Source of the DNA: Halobiforma lacisalsi AJ5
GTDB taxonomy: Archaea; Halobacteriota; Halobacteria; Halobacteriales; Natrialbaceae
Assembly: GCF_000226975.2 (NCBI RefSeq)
Contig: NZ_CP019285.1
Span: 1,922,001-1,986,000 of the forward strand
Direction: 5' to 3'
DNA: 64,000 nucleotides
Below the pieces are notes generated by a model that was not told where the DNA came from, made no database searches, and was given only the letters and a program-made list of their open reading frames with translations. Positions 8,728 through 17,632 of the stretch are shown one piece after another (the first letter of the stretch is position 1; each line of letters starts with the position of its first letter). A program made the position numbers and the translations under genes.

Positions 8728-9720
8728 ATGGACATGACCATGGACAGCGATCCGGACGTCGTCGTCCTCCGCGAGGGGACCGAGGGACTGTCGATGGACG
8801 CCTACGCCGAACGGCTACGCGAACGACTGCCCGGCAGCGACGTCGCGCTCGCCCGGACGCCCCGCGAAGAGCGCGAACTCGTCGCCGAGGCCCCGGTCGT
8901 CACCGGCATCGGGATCGACGAGGACCTGCTCGAGGCCGCCGACGAACTCGAGTTGTTCGCCGCCACCTCGGCGGGGACCGAGCACCTCCCCAAGGACGCG
9001 CTCGCGGCCCGCGGTGTCACCGTCACCAACGCGGGCGGGATCCACGCGCCGGGGCTCGCCGAACAGGCGCTCGGCAACATGCTGGTCTTCGCCCGCCGAC
9101 TCCACGAGGGCTGGCGACGCAAACGAAACGGCGAGTGGCGCCACTTCCAGTCGGGCGAGTTTACCGGCAGCACCGTCACCGTCCTGGGGTTGGGCTCGAT
9201 CGGGCAGGCGCTCGTCCAGCGGCTCGAGGGGTTCGACGTCGAGACGATCGGCGTCCGCTACACCCCCGAGAAGGGCGGCCCGACCGACGAGGTCGTCGGC
9301 TTCGACGAGGCGGCGATCCACGACGCCCTCGCCCGCAGCGAGTACGTCGTCGTCGCCTGCCCGCTGACCGACACGACCCGCGGGCTGATCGGCGAGGCCG
9401 AACTCGCGACGCTGCCGCCGGAAGCCGTCCTCGTCAACGTCGCCCGCGGGGGAATCGTCGACACCGACGCCCTGGTCGCGGCCTTACAGAAGAACAAGAT
9501 CCGTGGGGCCGCGCTCGACGTCACCGATCCCGAGCCGCTGCCCAACGATCACCCGCTGTGGGACCTCGAGAACTGTCTCATCACGCCCCACACGGGCGGT
9601 CACACGCCGAAACACTGGGATCGAATGGCCGACATCGTCGCGCACAATGTCGACGCGCTCGAGGCGGGCGACGGGACCGAGGCGTTCCGGAACGTCGTCG
9701 TCGCGCCCGACTCGAGCTAA
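8728..9720 (+). CDS. D-2-hydroxyacid dehydrogenase (NAD-dependent)
   Basis: A 330-residue member of the formate/glycerate dehydrogenase family that reduces 2-oxoacids to D-2-hydroxyacids. The Rossmann motif VLGLGSIG starts near residue 150. The catalytic trio is visible as Arg in VNVARGGIVD, Glu in DVTDPEPLP and His in LITPHTGGHTP. The N-terminal catalytic half is divergent, as usual (SAGTEHLPKDAL, NAGGIHAPGLAEQ). Three in-frame ATGs occur at 8728, 8734 and 8740; I took the first because homology cannot discriminate. The carS gene follows 69 nt downstream on the same strand. Confidence 0.92.
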   Translation: MDMTMDSDPDVVVLREGTEGLSMDAYAERLRERLPGSDVALARTPREERELVAEAPVVTGIGIDEDLLEAADELELFAATSAGTEHLPKDALAARGVTVTNAGGIHAPGLAEQALGNMLVFARRLHEGWRRKRNGEWRHFQSGEFTGSTVTVLGLGSIGQALVQRLEGFDVETIGVRYTPEKGGPTDEVVGFDEAAIHDALARSEYVVVACPLTDTTRGLIGEAELATLPPEAVLVNVARGGIVDTDALVAALQKNKIRGAALDVTDPEPLPNDHPLWDLENCLITPHTGGHTPKHWDRMADIVAHNVDALEAGDGTEAFRNVVVAPDSS

Positions 9721-9789
9721 CGCGAGTCGGGGCCGGCGTCGGATTCCGAACCACCGGCGATTAAGACCCGCGGGTTCGTCCCCGCGGAT

Positions 9790-10335
9790 ATGACACTACT
9801 CGAGACGGTCGTGATCGCGTTCTGGGCGATGTTGCCCGCCTACGTGCCGAACAACGCCGCGGTTCTCGCGGGGGGCGGCCAGCCCATCGACGGCGGACGA
9901 ACGTGGGGTGACGAGCGCGTCCTCGGCGACGGGAAGACCTGGCGCGGCACCGCGGCGGGGATCGCCGCCGGACTGGCGCTTGCGGGCGTGTTGACGCTGC
10001 TGGCCGACGACGTCGGCGCGGCGCTCGGGTTCGCGGTCCCGGCGTTCGAACCGCTGGCCGCGCTGGGACTGGCCGCCGGGGCGATGCTCGGCGACATCCT
10101 CGCGTCGTTCCTCAAGCGCCGCACGGGTCGCCAGCGCGGGGCAATGTTCCCCGGCCTCGACCAGCTTGACTTCGTGGTCGTCTCGCTGCCGCTCACGGCG
10201 CTGCTGGCGACCGAGTGGTTCCTCGAGTGGTTCACCTGGGACGTGATCCTCGTCGTCGTCGTGCTCACGCCCGTGTTGCACGTGACGACGAACGTGGTCG
10301 CGTACAATCTCGGGCTGAAGGACGAACCCTGGTAG
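9790..10335 (+). CDS. carS: CDP-archaeol synthase
   Basis: Integral membrane CTP transferase (DUF46) that activates unsaturated archaeol phosphate with CTP, forming CDP-archaeol for polar head-group attachment in archaeal ether-lipid synthesis. The 181 residues include about five membrane segments. The cytosolic loop carries the family signature D-G-K-T-W-R-G near residue 47, and GDILASFLKRRTGRQRGAMFPGLDQLDF near 100-127 forms the Mg/CTP site with conserved Asp and Lys. The C-terminus is TTNVVAYNLGLKDEPW. It is probably expressed on its own or with the upstream dehydrogenase. Confidence 0.95.
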   Translation: MTLLETVVIAFWAMLPAYVPNNAAVLAGGGQPIDGGRTWGDERVLGDGKTWRGTAAGIAAGLALAGVLTLLADDVGAALGFAVPAFEPLAALGLAAGAMLGDILASFLKRRTGRQRGAMFPGLDQLDFVVVSLPLTALLATEWFLEWFTWDVILVVVVLTPVLHVTTNVVAYNLGLKDEPW

Positions 10336-10360
10336 TCCGGCCGTCGCCTCTCCGTTTTTG

Positions 10361-11320
10361 CTACTCGAGCGCGTCCCGGAGATCCGTCACGGCGTCGTCG
10401 TAGGCCTCGTGGGCGCGCTCCAGGTCGATCGGGCCGCCGACCATCGAGAAGAACCCGTGGACGACGTCGTCGTAGTGGTGATGCGCGACCGGAACGCCCG
10501 CGTCCTCGAGGCGGTCGGCGTAGGCCCCGCCGTCGTCACGCAGGGGGTCGAACCCCGCGGTGACGACCGTCGCGGGCGGCAGGTCCGACAGGTCGTAGGC
10601 GCGACGAGGGAGCGCGTAGACGTTCCCCCGGTCGACCTCGTCGGCGAAGTACTGCTCGCCGAACCAGTCGACCTCGTCGGCGGTCAGGAAGTACCCCTCG
10701 GCGTTTTCCTCGTAGGCCGCGGTTGCGGTGACGTCGCCCGTGCTCGGGTAGATCAGCAACTGGTATGCCGGCTCGGGATCGCCGTGATCGCGCGCGAAAA
10801 GCGCCGTCGCGGCCGCGAGGTTCCCGCCCGCGCTGTCGCCCGCGAGGGCGATCCGATCCGGATCGGCCTCGAGGTCGGGCGCGGCCTCGGCCGCCCACTC
10901 GAGGGCGGCGTAGCAGTCCCGTAGCGCCGCGGGGAAGGGGTGTTCGGGTGCGAGCCGGTAGTCAACGCTGACGACGGGGTAGCCCGACTCGTCGGCGAGT
11001 TTCCGGCAGGTCACGTCGTGGGTCTCGAGGCCTCCGATCACCCAGCCCCCGCCGTGGAAGTAGAGGACGAGCGGTTCGTCCGCGGGCTCTGCTCGCGGCT
11101 CGTAGTACCGGATCGGCAGGTCGCCGTCCGGGCCGTCGATCGTCCGGTCCTCGACGCTCTCGAGGCCGATCTCCGCCCCGGCCCCGACCTGGAGCTGTTC
11201 GAACAGCTCTCGGGCCTCCGCGGGCGAGACCTCCTCGAAGTCGGGGACGTCGACCGACTCGTACATGCGGAGAAACGACTGCACGTCGGGGTGGGGTTCG
11301 TCGGCGCGCGGGAGTGTCAT
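10361..11320 (-). CDS. alpha/beta hydrolase, hormone-sensitive-lipase family esterase
   Basis: A 319-residue carboxylesterase. The oxyanion-hole motif HGGGW is at 89-93, the nucleophile elbow GDSAGG has Ser163, the acid Asp is in the [10 protein letters not shown] segment and the catalytic His in VVHGFFSM near 290. All are typical of the HSL/type IV esterases that hydrolyse short acyl esters. No signal peptide is present, so it is cytosolic. The frame is open further upstream, but the translation there is Arg/Ser-rich. The ATG chosen starts [13 protein letters not shown], which aligns with the family's N-terminal cap. It is divergent from pyrE across a ~100-bp shared promoter. Confidence 0.93.
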   Translation of the reverse strand: MTLPRADEPHPDVQSFLRMYESVDVPDFEEVSPAEARELFEQLQVGAGAEIGLESVEDRTIDGPDGDLPIRYYEPRAEPADEPLVLYFHGGGWVIGGLETHDVTCRKLADESGYPVVSVDYRLAPEHPFPAALRDCYAALEWAAEAAPDLEADPDRIALAGDSAGGNLAAATALFARDHGDPEPAYQLLIYPSTGDVTATAAYEENAEGYFLTADEVDWFGEQYFADEVDRGNVYALPRRAYDLSDLPPATVVTAGFDPLRDDGGAYADRLEDAGVPVAHHHYDDVVHGFFSMVGGPIDLERAHEAYDDAVTDLRDALE

Positions 11321-11423
11321 CGAACGAATGGTTTCGTCGCCGGCGCAAAAAGGTAGGGTTGCCGGCAGCGACGGTCGGGCCGTTCCACACCGCTTATTTC
11401 GGTGGCGCGCGCCCCTTCGAGCG

Positions 11424-11960
11424 ATGACGACCCAGGACACCCAGGACCTCATCGACGCGCTCCGGAACGCCGACGCCGTCCAGTTCGGCGAGTTCGAACT
11501 CTCCCACGGCGGCACGAGCGAGTACTACGTCGACAAGTACCTCTTCGAGACGGACCCGACCTGTCTCGAGGCCGTCGCCGAGGCCTTCGCCGACCGCGTG
11601 GGCGACGACGACAAACTCGCCGGCGTCGCGCTGGGTGCGGTTCCGCTCGCGGCGGCGACGAGCGTCGCGGCCGACGTTCCTTACGTCATCGCGCGCAAGC
11701 AGCGCAAGGAGTACGGCACCGGAAACCTGATCGAGGGTCGACTCGAGGAGGGCGAGGAGGTCGTCGTCTTAGAGGACATCGTGACGACGGGGACGAGCCT
11801 GGTCGAGGCCATCGAGGCGCTGCGCGAGGCCGGCGCGACGGTAGACCGCGCGCTCGTCGTCGTCGACCGGGAGGAGGGCGGCCGCGAGAACGTCGAGGAC
11901 GCCGACGTCGAGATGGAGTCGCTGGTGACCGCGAGCGAGTTGCTGGCCGATCGGGACTGA
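11424..11960 (+). CDS. pyrE: orotate phosphoribosyltransferase
   Basis: Transfers the ribose-5-phosphate of PRPP to orotate, giving OMP in pyrimidine synthesis. It has 178 residues. The PRPP-binding motif [13 protein letters not shown] is near residue 112, and the conserved catalytic loop Lys/Arg stretch [11 protein letters not shown] is near 92. N-terminal [18 protein letters not shown] is the substrate-binding segment in archaeal PyrE. The start follows GAGCG about 50 nt into the intergenic gap. A related but regulatory PyrE-like protein (gfcR) lies 2.7 kb downstream; this one lacks the HTH and keeps enzymatic motifs. Confidence 0.95.
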   Translation: MTTQDTQDLIDALRNADAVQFGEFELSHGGTSEYYVDKYLFETDPTCLEAVAEAFADRVGDDDKLAGVALGAVPLAAATSVAADVPYVIARKQRKEYGTGNLIEGRLEEGEEVVVLEDIVTTGTSLVEAIEALREAGATVDRALVVVDREEGGRENVEDADVEMESLVTASELLADRD

Positions 11961-11973
11961 TCGCCGCCAGCGG

Positions 11974-12312
11974 TCACTGCCGGGCCCTGTACCGGCGGTA
12001 GACGGCTACCGAGAGTACGAGCACCAGAACCCCGCCGGCGGTCAGCGCTCCGCCGACGACCCACTGGCCCCGAAAGCCGATCAGCATCGGGCCGAGGGCC
12101 GCGGCGAACACCCCGGCATGGACGAGGACACCGACGGTGACGAACGCGAGCAGGGTCGCCCGATCGATCGACGACATTGCCGCCTCGAGGTCGTCGTCGC
12201 CGCCCGGGCCTTCGTTTCCGGACCCGTCGAACGGATCCTCGAGCGGGTCGCCGGCGAAGGGATCCTCGAACGGGTCTTCGAACGGATCGTCGTCCGATGG
12301 GTCCAGGAGCAC
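11974..12312 (-). CDS. haloarchaeal membrane protein with acidic DPFEDPF repeats
   Basis: A 112-residue protein. The N-terminal ~45 residues contain a repeated Asp-Pro-Phe-x-(Asp/Glu) pattern (DPFEDPFEDPF, DPLEDPFDG) plus Gly/Asp. Two membrane spans follow, at about residues 53-73 and 81-104, and a short basic tail YRRYRARQ ends the protein. I recall similar architecture in the haloarchaeal DUF7322 group, but the assignment is uncertain. It is convergent with pyrE (13-nt gap) and divergent from the thrS leader. The function is unknown. Confidence 0.65.
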   Translation of the reverse strand: MLLDPSDDDPFEDPFEDPFAGDPLEDPFDGSGNEGPGGDDDLEAAMSSIDRATLLAFVTVGVLVHAGVFAAALGPMLIGFRGQWVVGGALTAGGVLVLVLSVAVYRRYRARQ

Positions 12313-12390
12313 GGTGGAGTTTCTCGGCCCGTGGAGAAACCCGTTGGGCCAACAGGCCCGGGCCGTCGGGACCGCGTTCCATCACAACGC

Positions 12391-12397
12391 TTTTATT
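12391..12397 (+). promoter_or_regulatory. TATA element for thrS leader transcript
   Basis: TTTTATT in a GC-rich background, followed about 25 nt later by the first base-paired element of the thrS leader. The expected transcription start is near 12418-12422, about 155 nt before the thrS ATG. Confidence 0.55.
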
Positions 12398-12417
12398 CCG
12401 CTCGAGACTACGCGTAG

Positions 12418-12575
12418 CCACGATGGTAGGTGTCCGCTTTACAGGGGCTTTCGCCCGCTTCTAACCACTCACACCTACCGCTCGCTGTGTTTGCGATCGC
12501 GACCGCACACAGCGCGGCGGCGAGCGCGGACGCCCGACCGAACTTCTCACCGAAGTTCCCAACCTAGCTACAGCT
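12418..12575 (+). ncRNA. structured 5' leader RNA upstream of thrS (four hairpins)
   Basis: The ~158-nt leader contains consecutive perfect inverted repeats. GGTAGGTGT (12425-12433) pairs with ACACCTACC (12471-12479) and encloses a small GGGC-TTTC-GCCC hairpin (12445-12456). GCTCGC...GCTGTGT (12480-12490) pairs with ACACAGC (12507-12513) and GCGAGC (12520-12525). GAACTTC (12540-12546) pairs with GAAGTTC (12552-12558). TAGC/GCTA (12565-12576) touches the thrS start codon. A 13-codon frame MVGVRFTGAFARF (12423-12464) overlaps the first stem and has one ACA Thr codon. The layout resembles a cis-acting translation or attenuation control element, or a processed small RNA. No known riboswitch or T-box matches. 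Confidence 0.6.
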
Positions 12576-14558
12576 ATGTCAGAACCAGAACCAGAACCAG
12601 AAGCAGAACCAGAAGCAGACTCACAGGAACGGATCGCAGTAGTACTGCCCGACGGCTCCGAACTCGAGGTCGACGCCGACGCGACCGTCGAGGACTGCGC
12701 CTACGAGATCGGGCCCGGTCTCGGCAGCGACACCGTCGCCGGCAAACTCGACGGCGACCTCGTCGCCAAGGAGGAACCCGTCTACGACGGCGCGGAACTC
12801 GAGATCATCACCGACGACGGCGGCGAGGAGTACCTCCGCGTGATGCGCCACTCCGCCTCGCACTGTCTCGCCCAGGCCGTCGAGCGGCTGTACGACGCCG
12901 AGGAGGTCAAACTCGCGATCGGTCCGCCGACGGACGAGGGCTTCTACTACGACTTCGACAACCTGGACGTCGACGAGGACGACCTCGAGGAGATCGAGGC
13001 CGAGATGGAGGAGATCGTCGAGGCCGACTACGAGATCGAACGCGAGGACGTCTCGATCGAGGAGGCCGAAGAACGGCTCTCGGACGAACCCTACAAACTC
13101 GAACTACTCTCCGAGTTCGCCGACGAGAACGATCAGGTCTCGTTCTACAAGCAGGGCGAGTGGGAGGACCTCTGTGCCGGCCCGCACGTCGACTCGACGG
13201 GCGAGATCGGCGCAGTCGAACTGCTCGAGATCGCCGGCGCCTACTGGCGCGGCGACGAGGAAAACGAGATGCAGACCCGTATCTACGGCACCGCGTTCGA
13301 GGACGAGAGCGATCTCGAGGAGTTCCTCGAGCGGAAACGGGAGGCCGAGAAGCGCGACCACCGGCGGATCGGCAACGAAATGAACCTCTTCTCGATCCAG
13401 GACGTCACCGGCCCCGGCCTCCCGCTGTATCACCCGCCGGGCAAGACCGTCCTCAAGGAACTCGAGGACTTCGTCGAAGATCTGAACAAAGAGGCGGGCT
13501 ACGACTACGTCGAGACGCCCCACGTCTTCAAGACCGACCTCTGGCACCGCTCGGGCCACTACGAGAACTACGCCGACGACATGTTCATCTTCGACGTCGG
13601 CGACGACGAGTTCGGCCTGAAGCCGATGAACTGTCCGGGCCACGCCGCCATCTTCCAGGACCAGTCCTGGAGCTACCGCGATCTCCCCATTCGGTACGCC
13701 GAGAACGGCAAGGTGTATCGGAAGGAACAGCGCGGCGAACTGTCCGGCCTCTCCCGCGTCTGGGCCTTCACCATCGACGACGGCCACCTGTTCGTCCGCC
13801 CCGACCAGATCGAACAGGAGGTCGAGCAAATCATGGGGATGATCACGGACGTCCTCGAGACGTTCGACCTCGAGTACGAGATGGCGCTTGCCACCCGCCC
13901 CGAGAAGTCCGTCGGGAGCGACGAGATCTGGGAGAAAGCGGAGGACCAGCTCCGGAGCGTTCTCGAGGACCACGGCCACGAGTACGAGATCGAGGAGGGT
14001 GACGGCGCCTTCTACGGGCCGAAGATCGACTTCGCGTTCGAGGACGCGATCGGCCGCTCGTGGGACGGCCCCACGGTCCAACTCGACTTCAACATGCCCG
14101 AGCGGTTCGACCTCTCCTACGTGGGCGAGGACAACGAGGAACACCGCCCCGTGATGATCCACCGCGCGCTGTACGGCAGCTACGAGCGGTTCTTCATGAT
14201 GCTTATCGAGCACTTCGAAGGGAAGTTCCCGCTCTGGCTCGCGCCCGAACAGGTCCGCGTGCTGCCGATTTCCGACGAGAACCTCGAGTACGCCCGCGAG
14301 GTCGCGGTGGAGTTCGACGACTTCCGCGTCGAGGTCGACGACCGCGACTCCACCTTAGAGCGCAAGATCCGCGCGGCCCACGACGATCGGGTCCCCTACC
14401 AGATCATCGTCGGCGACAACGAGGAGGAGGCCGGCAACATCTCGGTGCGTGACCGCTTCGAGGACCAGGAGTACGACGTCGAGATCGAGGCGTTCAAGGA
14501 GCATCTCGAGGCCGAACGCGACGAGCAACGGTCCCAGCCCGACTTCCTGCAGGACTGA
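12576..14558 (+). CDS. thrS: threonyl-tRNA synthetase (bacterial-type, with editing domain)
   Basis: Class II aaRS that charges tRNA-Thr; 660 residues. A Pro-Glu repeat tail (residues 2-16, encoded by CCAGAA-type repeats) precedes a TGS domain (~18-82). The SAD-like editing domain follows, with zinc/hydrolytic residues H92, H96, C200 and H204 (HSASH and LCAGPH). The catalytic core includes MNCPGH with C353 and the anticodon-binding domain runs from about residue 555 to the end. Having this bacterial-type editing domain instead of the archaeal D-tyrosyl-deacylase-like domain is usual for haloarchaea. The acidic tail is an extra not needed for the fold. Expression is probably controlled through the structured leader immediately upstream. 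Confidence 0.96.
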   Translation: MSEPEPEPEAEPEADSQERIAVVLPDGSELEVDADATVEDCAYEIGPGLGSDTVAGKLDGDLVAKEEPVYDGAELEIITDDGGEEYLRVMRHSASHCLAQAVERLYDAEEVKLAIGPPTDEGFYYDFDNLDVDEDDLEEIEAEMEEIVEADYEIEREDVSIEEAEERLSDEPYKLELLSEFADENDQVSFYKQGEWEDLCAGPHVDSTGEIGAVELLEIAGAYWRGDEENEMQTRIYGTAFEDESDLEEFLERKREAEKRDHRRIGNEMNLFSIQDVTGPGLPLYHPPGKTVLKELEDFVEDLNKEAGYDYVETPHVFKTDLWHRSGHYENYADDMFIFDVGDDEFGLKPMNCPGHAAIFQDQSWSYRDLPIRYAENGKVYRKEQRGELSGLSRVWAFTIDDGHLFVRPDQIEQEVEQIMGMITDVLETFDLEYEMALATRPEKSVGSDEIWEKAEDQLRSVLEDHGHEYEIEEGDGAFYGPKIDFAFEDAIGRSWDGPTVQLDFNMPERFDLSYVGEDNEEHRPVMIHRALYGSYERFFMMLIEHFEGKFPLWLAPEQVRVLPISDENLEYAREVAVEFDDFRVEVDDRDSTLERKIRAAHDDRVPYQIIVGDNEEEAGNISVRDRFEDQEYDVEIEAFKEHLEAERDEQRSQPDFLQD

Positions 14559-14657
14559 CGGCGGGAGCTCACCGGCTCCGTTTCGAACCACGTTTGTGGA
14601 TACCAAACCACGCCCGGTGATCGAAATACCCATACTTGCGGAATCGTGCATACCTAT

Positions 14658-15368
14658 ATGAACCGCGCCGAGAAGGCCGCCCTCCAGTTGCGGGCGGTCG
14701 ACGTGTTGCGAATGCTCAAGGAGACCCGGACGTACGAGGAACTCGCCGAGACGACGGGGCTCCCTGCGGGCGACCTCAACCGCTATGTCAACGGCCACGT
14801 CCTCCCGGGCACGGATCGTGCCCGCGAGGTCGTCGAGGAACTCGGCCGCGAGGCGCTGGCCGGCGAACTCGACGCCCGCATCCGGGTCGACGACGAGGGG
14901 TACGTCGATAACTCCGAGACCGTCTTCGACCAGTCCTTCCTTGATCTCGTCGCGCCCGTCGTCGCCAACGGCTTCGACTTCGGCCGCCCGGACGTCGTGC
15001 TCACCGCGGCGACCGACGGAATCACCCTCGCCGCTTCGCTGGCCAGTTACTACGGGACTCGCTGTGCTTACGCGAAAAAGAGCAAGGAGACCGCCGTCGA
15101 GGAGTTCATCGAGGCCCGCGAACGGCTCCAGTCGGGGATCGAACTCACCTACTATCTTCCAGCGGGAGCCATCGACGCCGGTGAATCCGTCCTCGTCGTC
15201 GACGACCTCATTCGCTCGGGCGAGACGCAGGAACTCCTGCTCGATATCGTCGACGCCGCCGACGCCGAGGTCGCCGGCGTGTTCGCTCTCATCGCCGCCG
15301 GTAACGACGGAATCGAACGCGCCCGTGAACGTACCGACGCGCCGGTCGGCTCGCTGACGACCGTCTGA
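14658..15368 (+). CDS. gfcR: PyrE-like transcriptional regulator GfcR
   Basis: A 236-residue protein with an N-terminal HTH (residues ~5-55: VLRMLKETRTYEELAETTGLPAGDLNRYVNG) fused to a phosphoribosyltransferase fold whose PRPP motif reads VLVVDDLIRSGET. In Haloferax volcanii this orotate-phosphoribosyltransferase-like protein is GfcR, the activator of glucose/fructose degradation genes (semi-phosphorylative Entner-Doudoroff pathway). Identity here is by architecture and recollection. A GTG twelve bases upstream (14646) could also start it; the ATG giving MNRAEKAALQLRAVDV fits homologues better. It lies ~100 nt after thrS and is likely separately transcribed, with a weak GGAGC/GCTCC stem between them. 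Confidence 0.85.
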   Translation: MNRAEKAALQLRAVDVLRMLKETRTYEELAETTGLPAGDLNRYVNGHVLPGTDRAREVVEELGREALAGELDARIRVDDEGYVDNSETVFDQSFLDLVAPVVANGFDFGRPDVVLTAATDGITLAASLASYYGTRCAYAKKSKETAVEEFIEARERLQSGIELTYYLPAGAIDAGESVLVVDDLIRSGETQELLLDIVDAADAEVAGVFALIAAGNDGIERARERTDAPVGSLTTV

Positions 15369-15439
15369 AACCACGCCGCCGCCTCGATACCCGTCTTCTC
15401 CACGAGCGAGCGACCCCGTTTCGACGTTTCCAGGGACAG

Positions 15440-15892
15440 TCACCCCTCGTGTTCGGCTTCGACCGTCCCCTCCGACTCGAGTTCGTCGAACAGCGCCGAC
15501 ACCCGCTCGCGTACCTCCTCGCGGATCTCCCGGACGCGCTCGAGGTTCTCTTCACCCGGGTCCGGGAGGTCCCAGTCCCGAACGTCCACCCCGGCGTCGA
15601 GTTCCAGCGTCGAACACCCCATCGTCGCGACGCGATCGCAGGTCTCGAGCGTCTCGGTCGAGACTTCCTGGGGCGTGCGGTCCGAGAGATCGAATCCCTC
15701 TTCGGCCATCGCCTCCGCGACTACCTCGTGTACGTCGTCGGCCGGGTGGGTTCCGCCGGTGACGATCTCGAGGTCCTCGAGGCCGCGATCCGCTTTCTCG
15801 CGCTCGGCGTAGGCAGTTGCCATCTGGCTTCGTCCCGCGTTCCGGACACAGACGAAGGCGATTCGTCGACCGGAGTCCGATTCGGTGTCCAT
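15440..15892 (-). CDS. low-molecular-weight phosphatase / arsenate-reductase-like protein
   Basis: A 150-residue member of the LMW protein-tyrosine phosphatase superfamily. The P-loop CVRNAGRS near residues 15-22 is a CX5R(S) nucleophile motif, and the general-acid Asp is in the DLPDPG stretch near 110. The same fold serves tyrosine phosphatases and thiol-coupled arsenate reductases (ArsC). Further Cys residues (ETCDRV, MGCSTL) are present, so an arsenate reductase role is possible but not provable. No ars genes are adjacent. It is divergent from a ~125-bp AT-richer spacer. Confidence 0.82.
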   Translation of the reverse strand: MDTESDSGRRIAFVCVRNAGRSQMATAYAEREKADRGLEDLEIVTGGTHPADDVHEVVAEAMAEEGFDLSDRTPQEVSTETLETCDRVATMGCSTLELDAGVDVRDWDLPDPGEENLERVREIREEVRERVSALFDELESEGTVEAEHEG

Positions 15893-16018
15893 ATGCGAGA
15901 GGACGGCCGTCGCTTACCTAACGGTTCGTATGTGTGATACTGTGGGATACGTACGCACGGGTTTCTCACTGTCGGAGCGAGTGGCGACTCGATCCGGTTC
16001 GAGGACCCGGAGACGGAG

Positions 16019-16453
16019 TTACCGGACGATCGTTACCGGCACCGGCGACCGTCGGGCGACCGTCTCCGCGACGCTGCCGAGCAGAATCCGACTCGCACCC
16101 GTCCGACCGTGACTCCCGATGACGATGTGGCCGACGTCGTGTTCGCCCGCGTAATCGACGATCGACTGGGAGACGCCGCCCACGACTTGGTCCGTCTCGA
16201 TCTCCCGGTCGTACTCAGCGGCCTCCCGGCGGGCCTGCTCGAGGATGTTGTCGGCCTGGGTCTCGTGATGTTTGCGGATCTCGTCGTAGTTGGCCATCGC
16301 ACCGCCTTCGATCCCCGTCGCTGCGTAGAAGTCGCCGGGATCGAGGACGTGAATCGCAGTGATCTCGGCGTCCGGATACTCCGTGCAAGCGAACTCGAGG
16401 GCCTGAGTCGACCGTTCCGATTCGTCGACAGGAACGAGGACGTGATCGGTCAT
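16019..16453 (-). CDS. universal stress protein UspA family
   Basis: A 144-residue single-domain Usp. It starts with the first beta strand MTDHVLVPVDESERSTQALEFA and has the ATP-binding signature G-x2-G-x9-G(S) near the C-terminus (IGSHGRTGASRILLGSVAE, then PVPVTIVR). This ATP-binding subtype dimerises in the cytosol and is expressed under stress (family knowledge). A His-rich EIRKHHETQADNI helix follows strand 2. It sits alone between the phosphatase and L15e. Confidence 0.95.
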   Translation of the reverse strand: MTDHVLVPVDESERSTQALEFACTEYPDAEITAIHVLDPGDFYAATGIEGGAMANYDEIRKHHETQADNILEQARREAAEYDREIETDQVVGGVSQSIVDYAGEHDVGHIVIGSHGRTGASRILLGSVAETVARRSPVPVTIVR

Positions 16454-16556
16454 ACTCGACTGTACTCCACGTTGCCGCTTAAGTATCGGGTGTAACTACT
16501 GCTTGCCGGGAACTCCGATAAAAAACGCGATGTATAGCGACGCCGGTGAGCCGACG

Positions 16557-17147
16557 TTACTTCGCTCGACCCTGACCGCCCGTGTTGGACGGTCGGACCT
16601 TCTCGGCACCTTTGCCGCGGTTGTTCAGACCGCGGTTGTCCTTGCCCGCGTTGGTCAGCCCGCGGAAGGCACGGTTCCGGTGGGCGTCGTCGCAGATCCA
16701 GTTGAGGTCGTCGTCGTTCTCGATCGCCGGGTGGTTCGGATCCACGAGGATCACTTCGAACCACTTCTGGGAGCCGTCTTCGCCGACCCAGTAGCTGTTG
16801 AGCACCCGCAGGTTGGGGTACTTCCGGGAGACGCGCTCCTCGCCGATGCGCTGGATGTTCTTGCGCCGCCCGATGCGGTTGACACCCTGGCGCTTCGATC
16901 GGCGGCCGGCGGTGAACCGTTCCTTCCGGGCGGTCCCCTTGCGGACCGAGACCCGGGTCACGACGATGCCCTGCTTGGCCTTGTAGCCGAGTTCGCGGGC
17001 CTTGTCGAGTCGCGTCGGGCGTTCGATCCGCTCGATCGCGCCCTGTTCGCGCCATTCCTGTTTTCGCTGCCACTGCAGTTCCCCGAGTTTGCCCTCGTCG
17101 GGGTCCTTCCAGGCGTCCTTGATGTGAGAGTAGAAGCTTTTTGCCAT
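16557..17147 (-). CDS. rpl15e: 50S ribosomal protein L15e
   Basis: Large-subunit ribosomal protein present only in archaea and eukaryotes, 196 residues as expected. [14 protein letters not shown] is the canonical N-terminus, so the ATG at 17147 is preferred over one three codons upstream. Family landmarks are [50 protein letters not shown] and the basic C-terminal [26 protein letters not shown] that contacts rRNA. It appears monocistronic with a long (~485 bp) upstream spacer, which is notable for a ribosomal protein gene. Confidence 0.97.
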   Translation of the reverse strand: MAKSFYSHIKDAWKDPDEGKLGELQWQRKQEWREQGAIERIERPTRLDKARELGYKAKQGIVVTRVSVRKGTARKERFTAGRRSKRQGVNRIGRRKNIQRIGEERVSRKYPNLRVLNSYWVGEDGSQKWFEVILVDPNHPAIENDDDLNWICDDAHRNRAFRGLTNAGKDNRGLNNRGKGAEKVRPSNTGGQGRAK

Positions 17148-17632
17148 GGTTATCACCCGCGGGCGTTTCCTGGTTCAATCCCGAAGGGGATCACATCCCG
17201 ACCTGTGGCGGCGTCGGTGCCGAACAGGTGCCCGCTGGCGCCCGCGACCCAGCGAGTCGTCGAAACGTACTCAGCGGCGGTGTATAAGCGCTTCGAACCG
17301 CCCTGACCCTGTCTCGCCCTCTCGAACGGCCGGGTGAGCACCCTCCCGGCTCGACCTGTTTCGGTTCCCTCCACTGGCCCGATACTCGAGTCTCGGTTCG
17401 AGCACATGACGTTCGTTCTCGATCCGGCGGTTCAGCCCGGATACGAAGCCGGAAGCCGCCGTTTCGGTCCCCCATCGGAGCAGACCCTGACCGCAAATTT
17501 CGTATAGCTATATATGATTTATCGTTTCGAATGGCGCTCCCCGAATACGGAACACTGCTGGAGAGTATCGCATGGGTTGGACGTCTCTCCACCGAAATCC
17601 CGCCGAGCGAGAGATCAGGTCCGAAAAACCGG
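17148..17632. other. 485-bp gene-free spacer with an AT-rich promoter-like island
   Basis: I see no credible gene. The translations of open frames here are Arg/Ser/Pro-rich. Near 17490-17525 is an unusually AT-rich island (ATTTCGTATAGCTATATATG then ATTTATCG), the strongest TATA-like sequence for kilobases. It lies 24 nt before an ATG at 17531 that opens a frame antisense to the DUF302 gene. It could be a promoter for an antisense or small RNA, or a distal promoter for rpl15e on the opposite strand. Confidence 0.5.

Noticed and set aside
8640-9764. 374-codon plus frame overlapping the D-2-hydroxyacid dehydrogenase
   Set aside because: Arg/Gly/Thr-rich translation; the dehydrogenase frame has the Rossmann and catalytic motifs.
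12423-12464. 13-codon ORF MVGVRFTGAFARF as a threonine attenuator peptide
   Set aside because: Only one Thr codon, and archaeal transcription-translation attenuation of this kind is not established. The frame lies in the first stem, so it is probably chance.
12425-12479. archaeal H/ACA guide RNA
   Set aside because: The lower stem and internal loop look suggestive, but there is no K-turn near the apical loop and no ACA directly after the stem.
12137-14002. 621-codon open frame overlapping thrS
   Set aside because: It is the +1-type shadow of thrS. Translation is Arg/Thr/Gly-rich without domains, whereas the thrS frame has all class II motifs.
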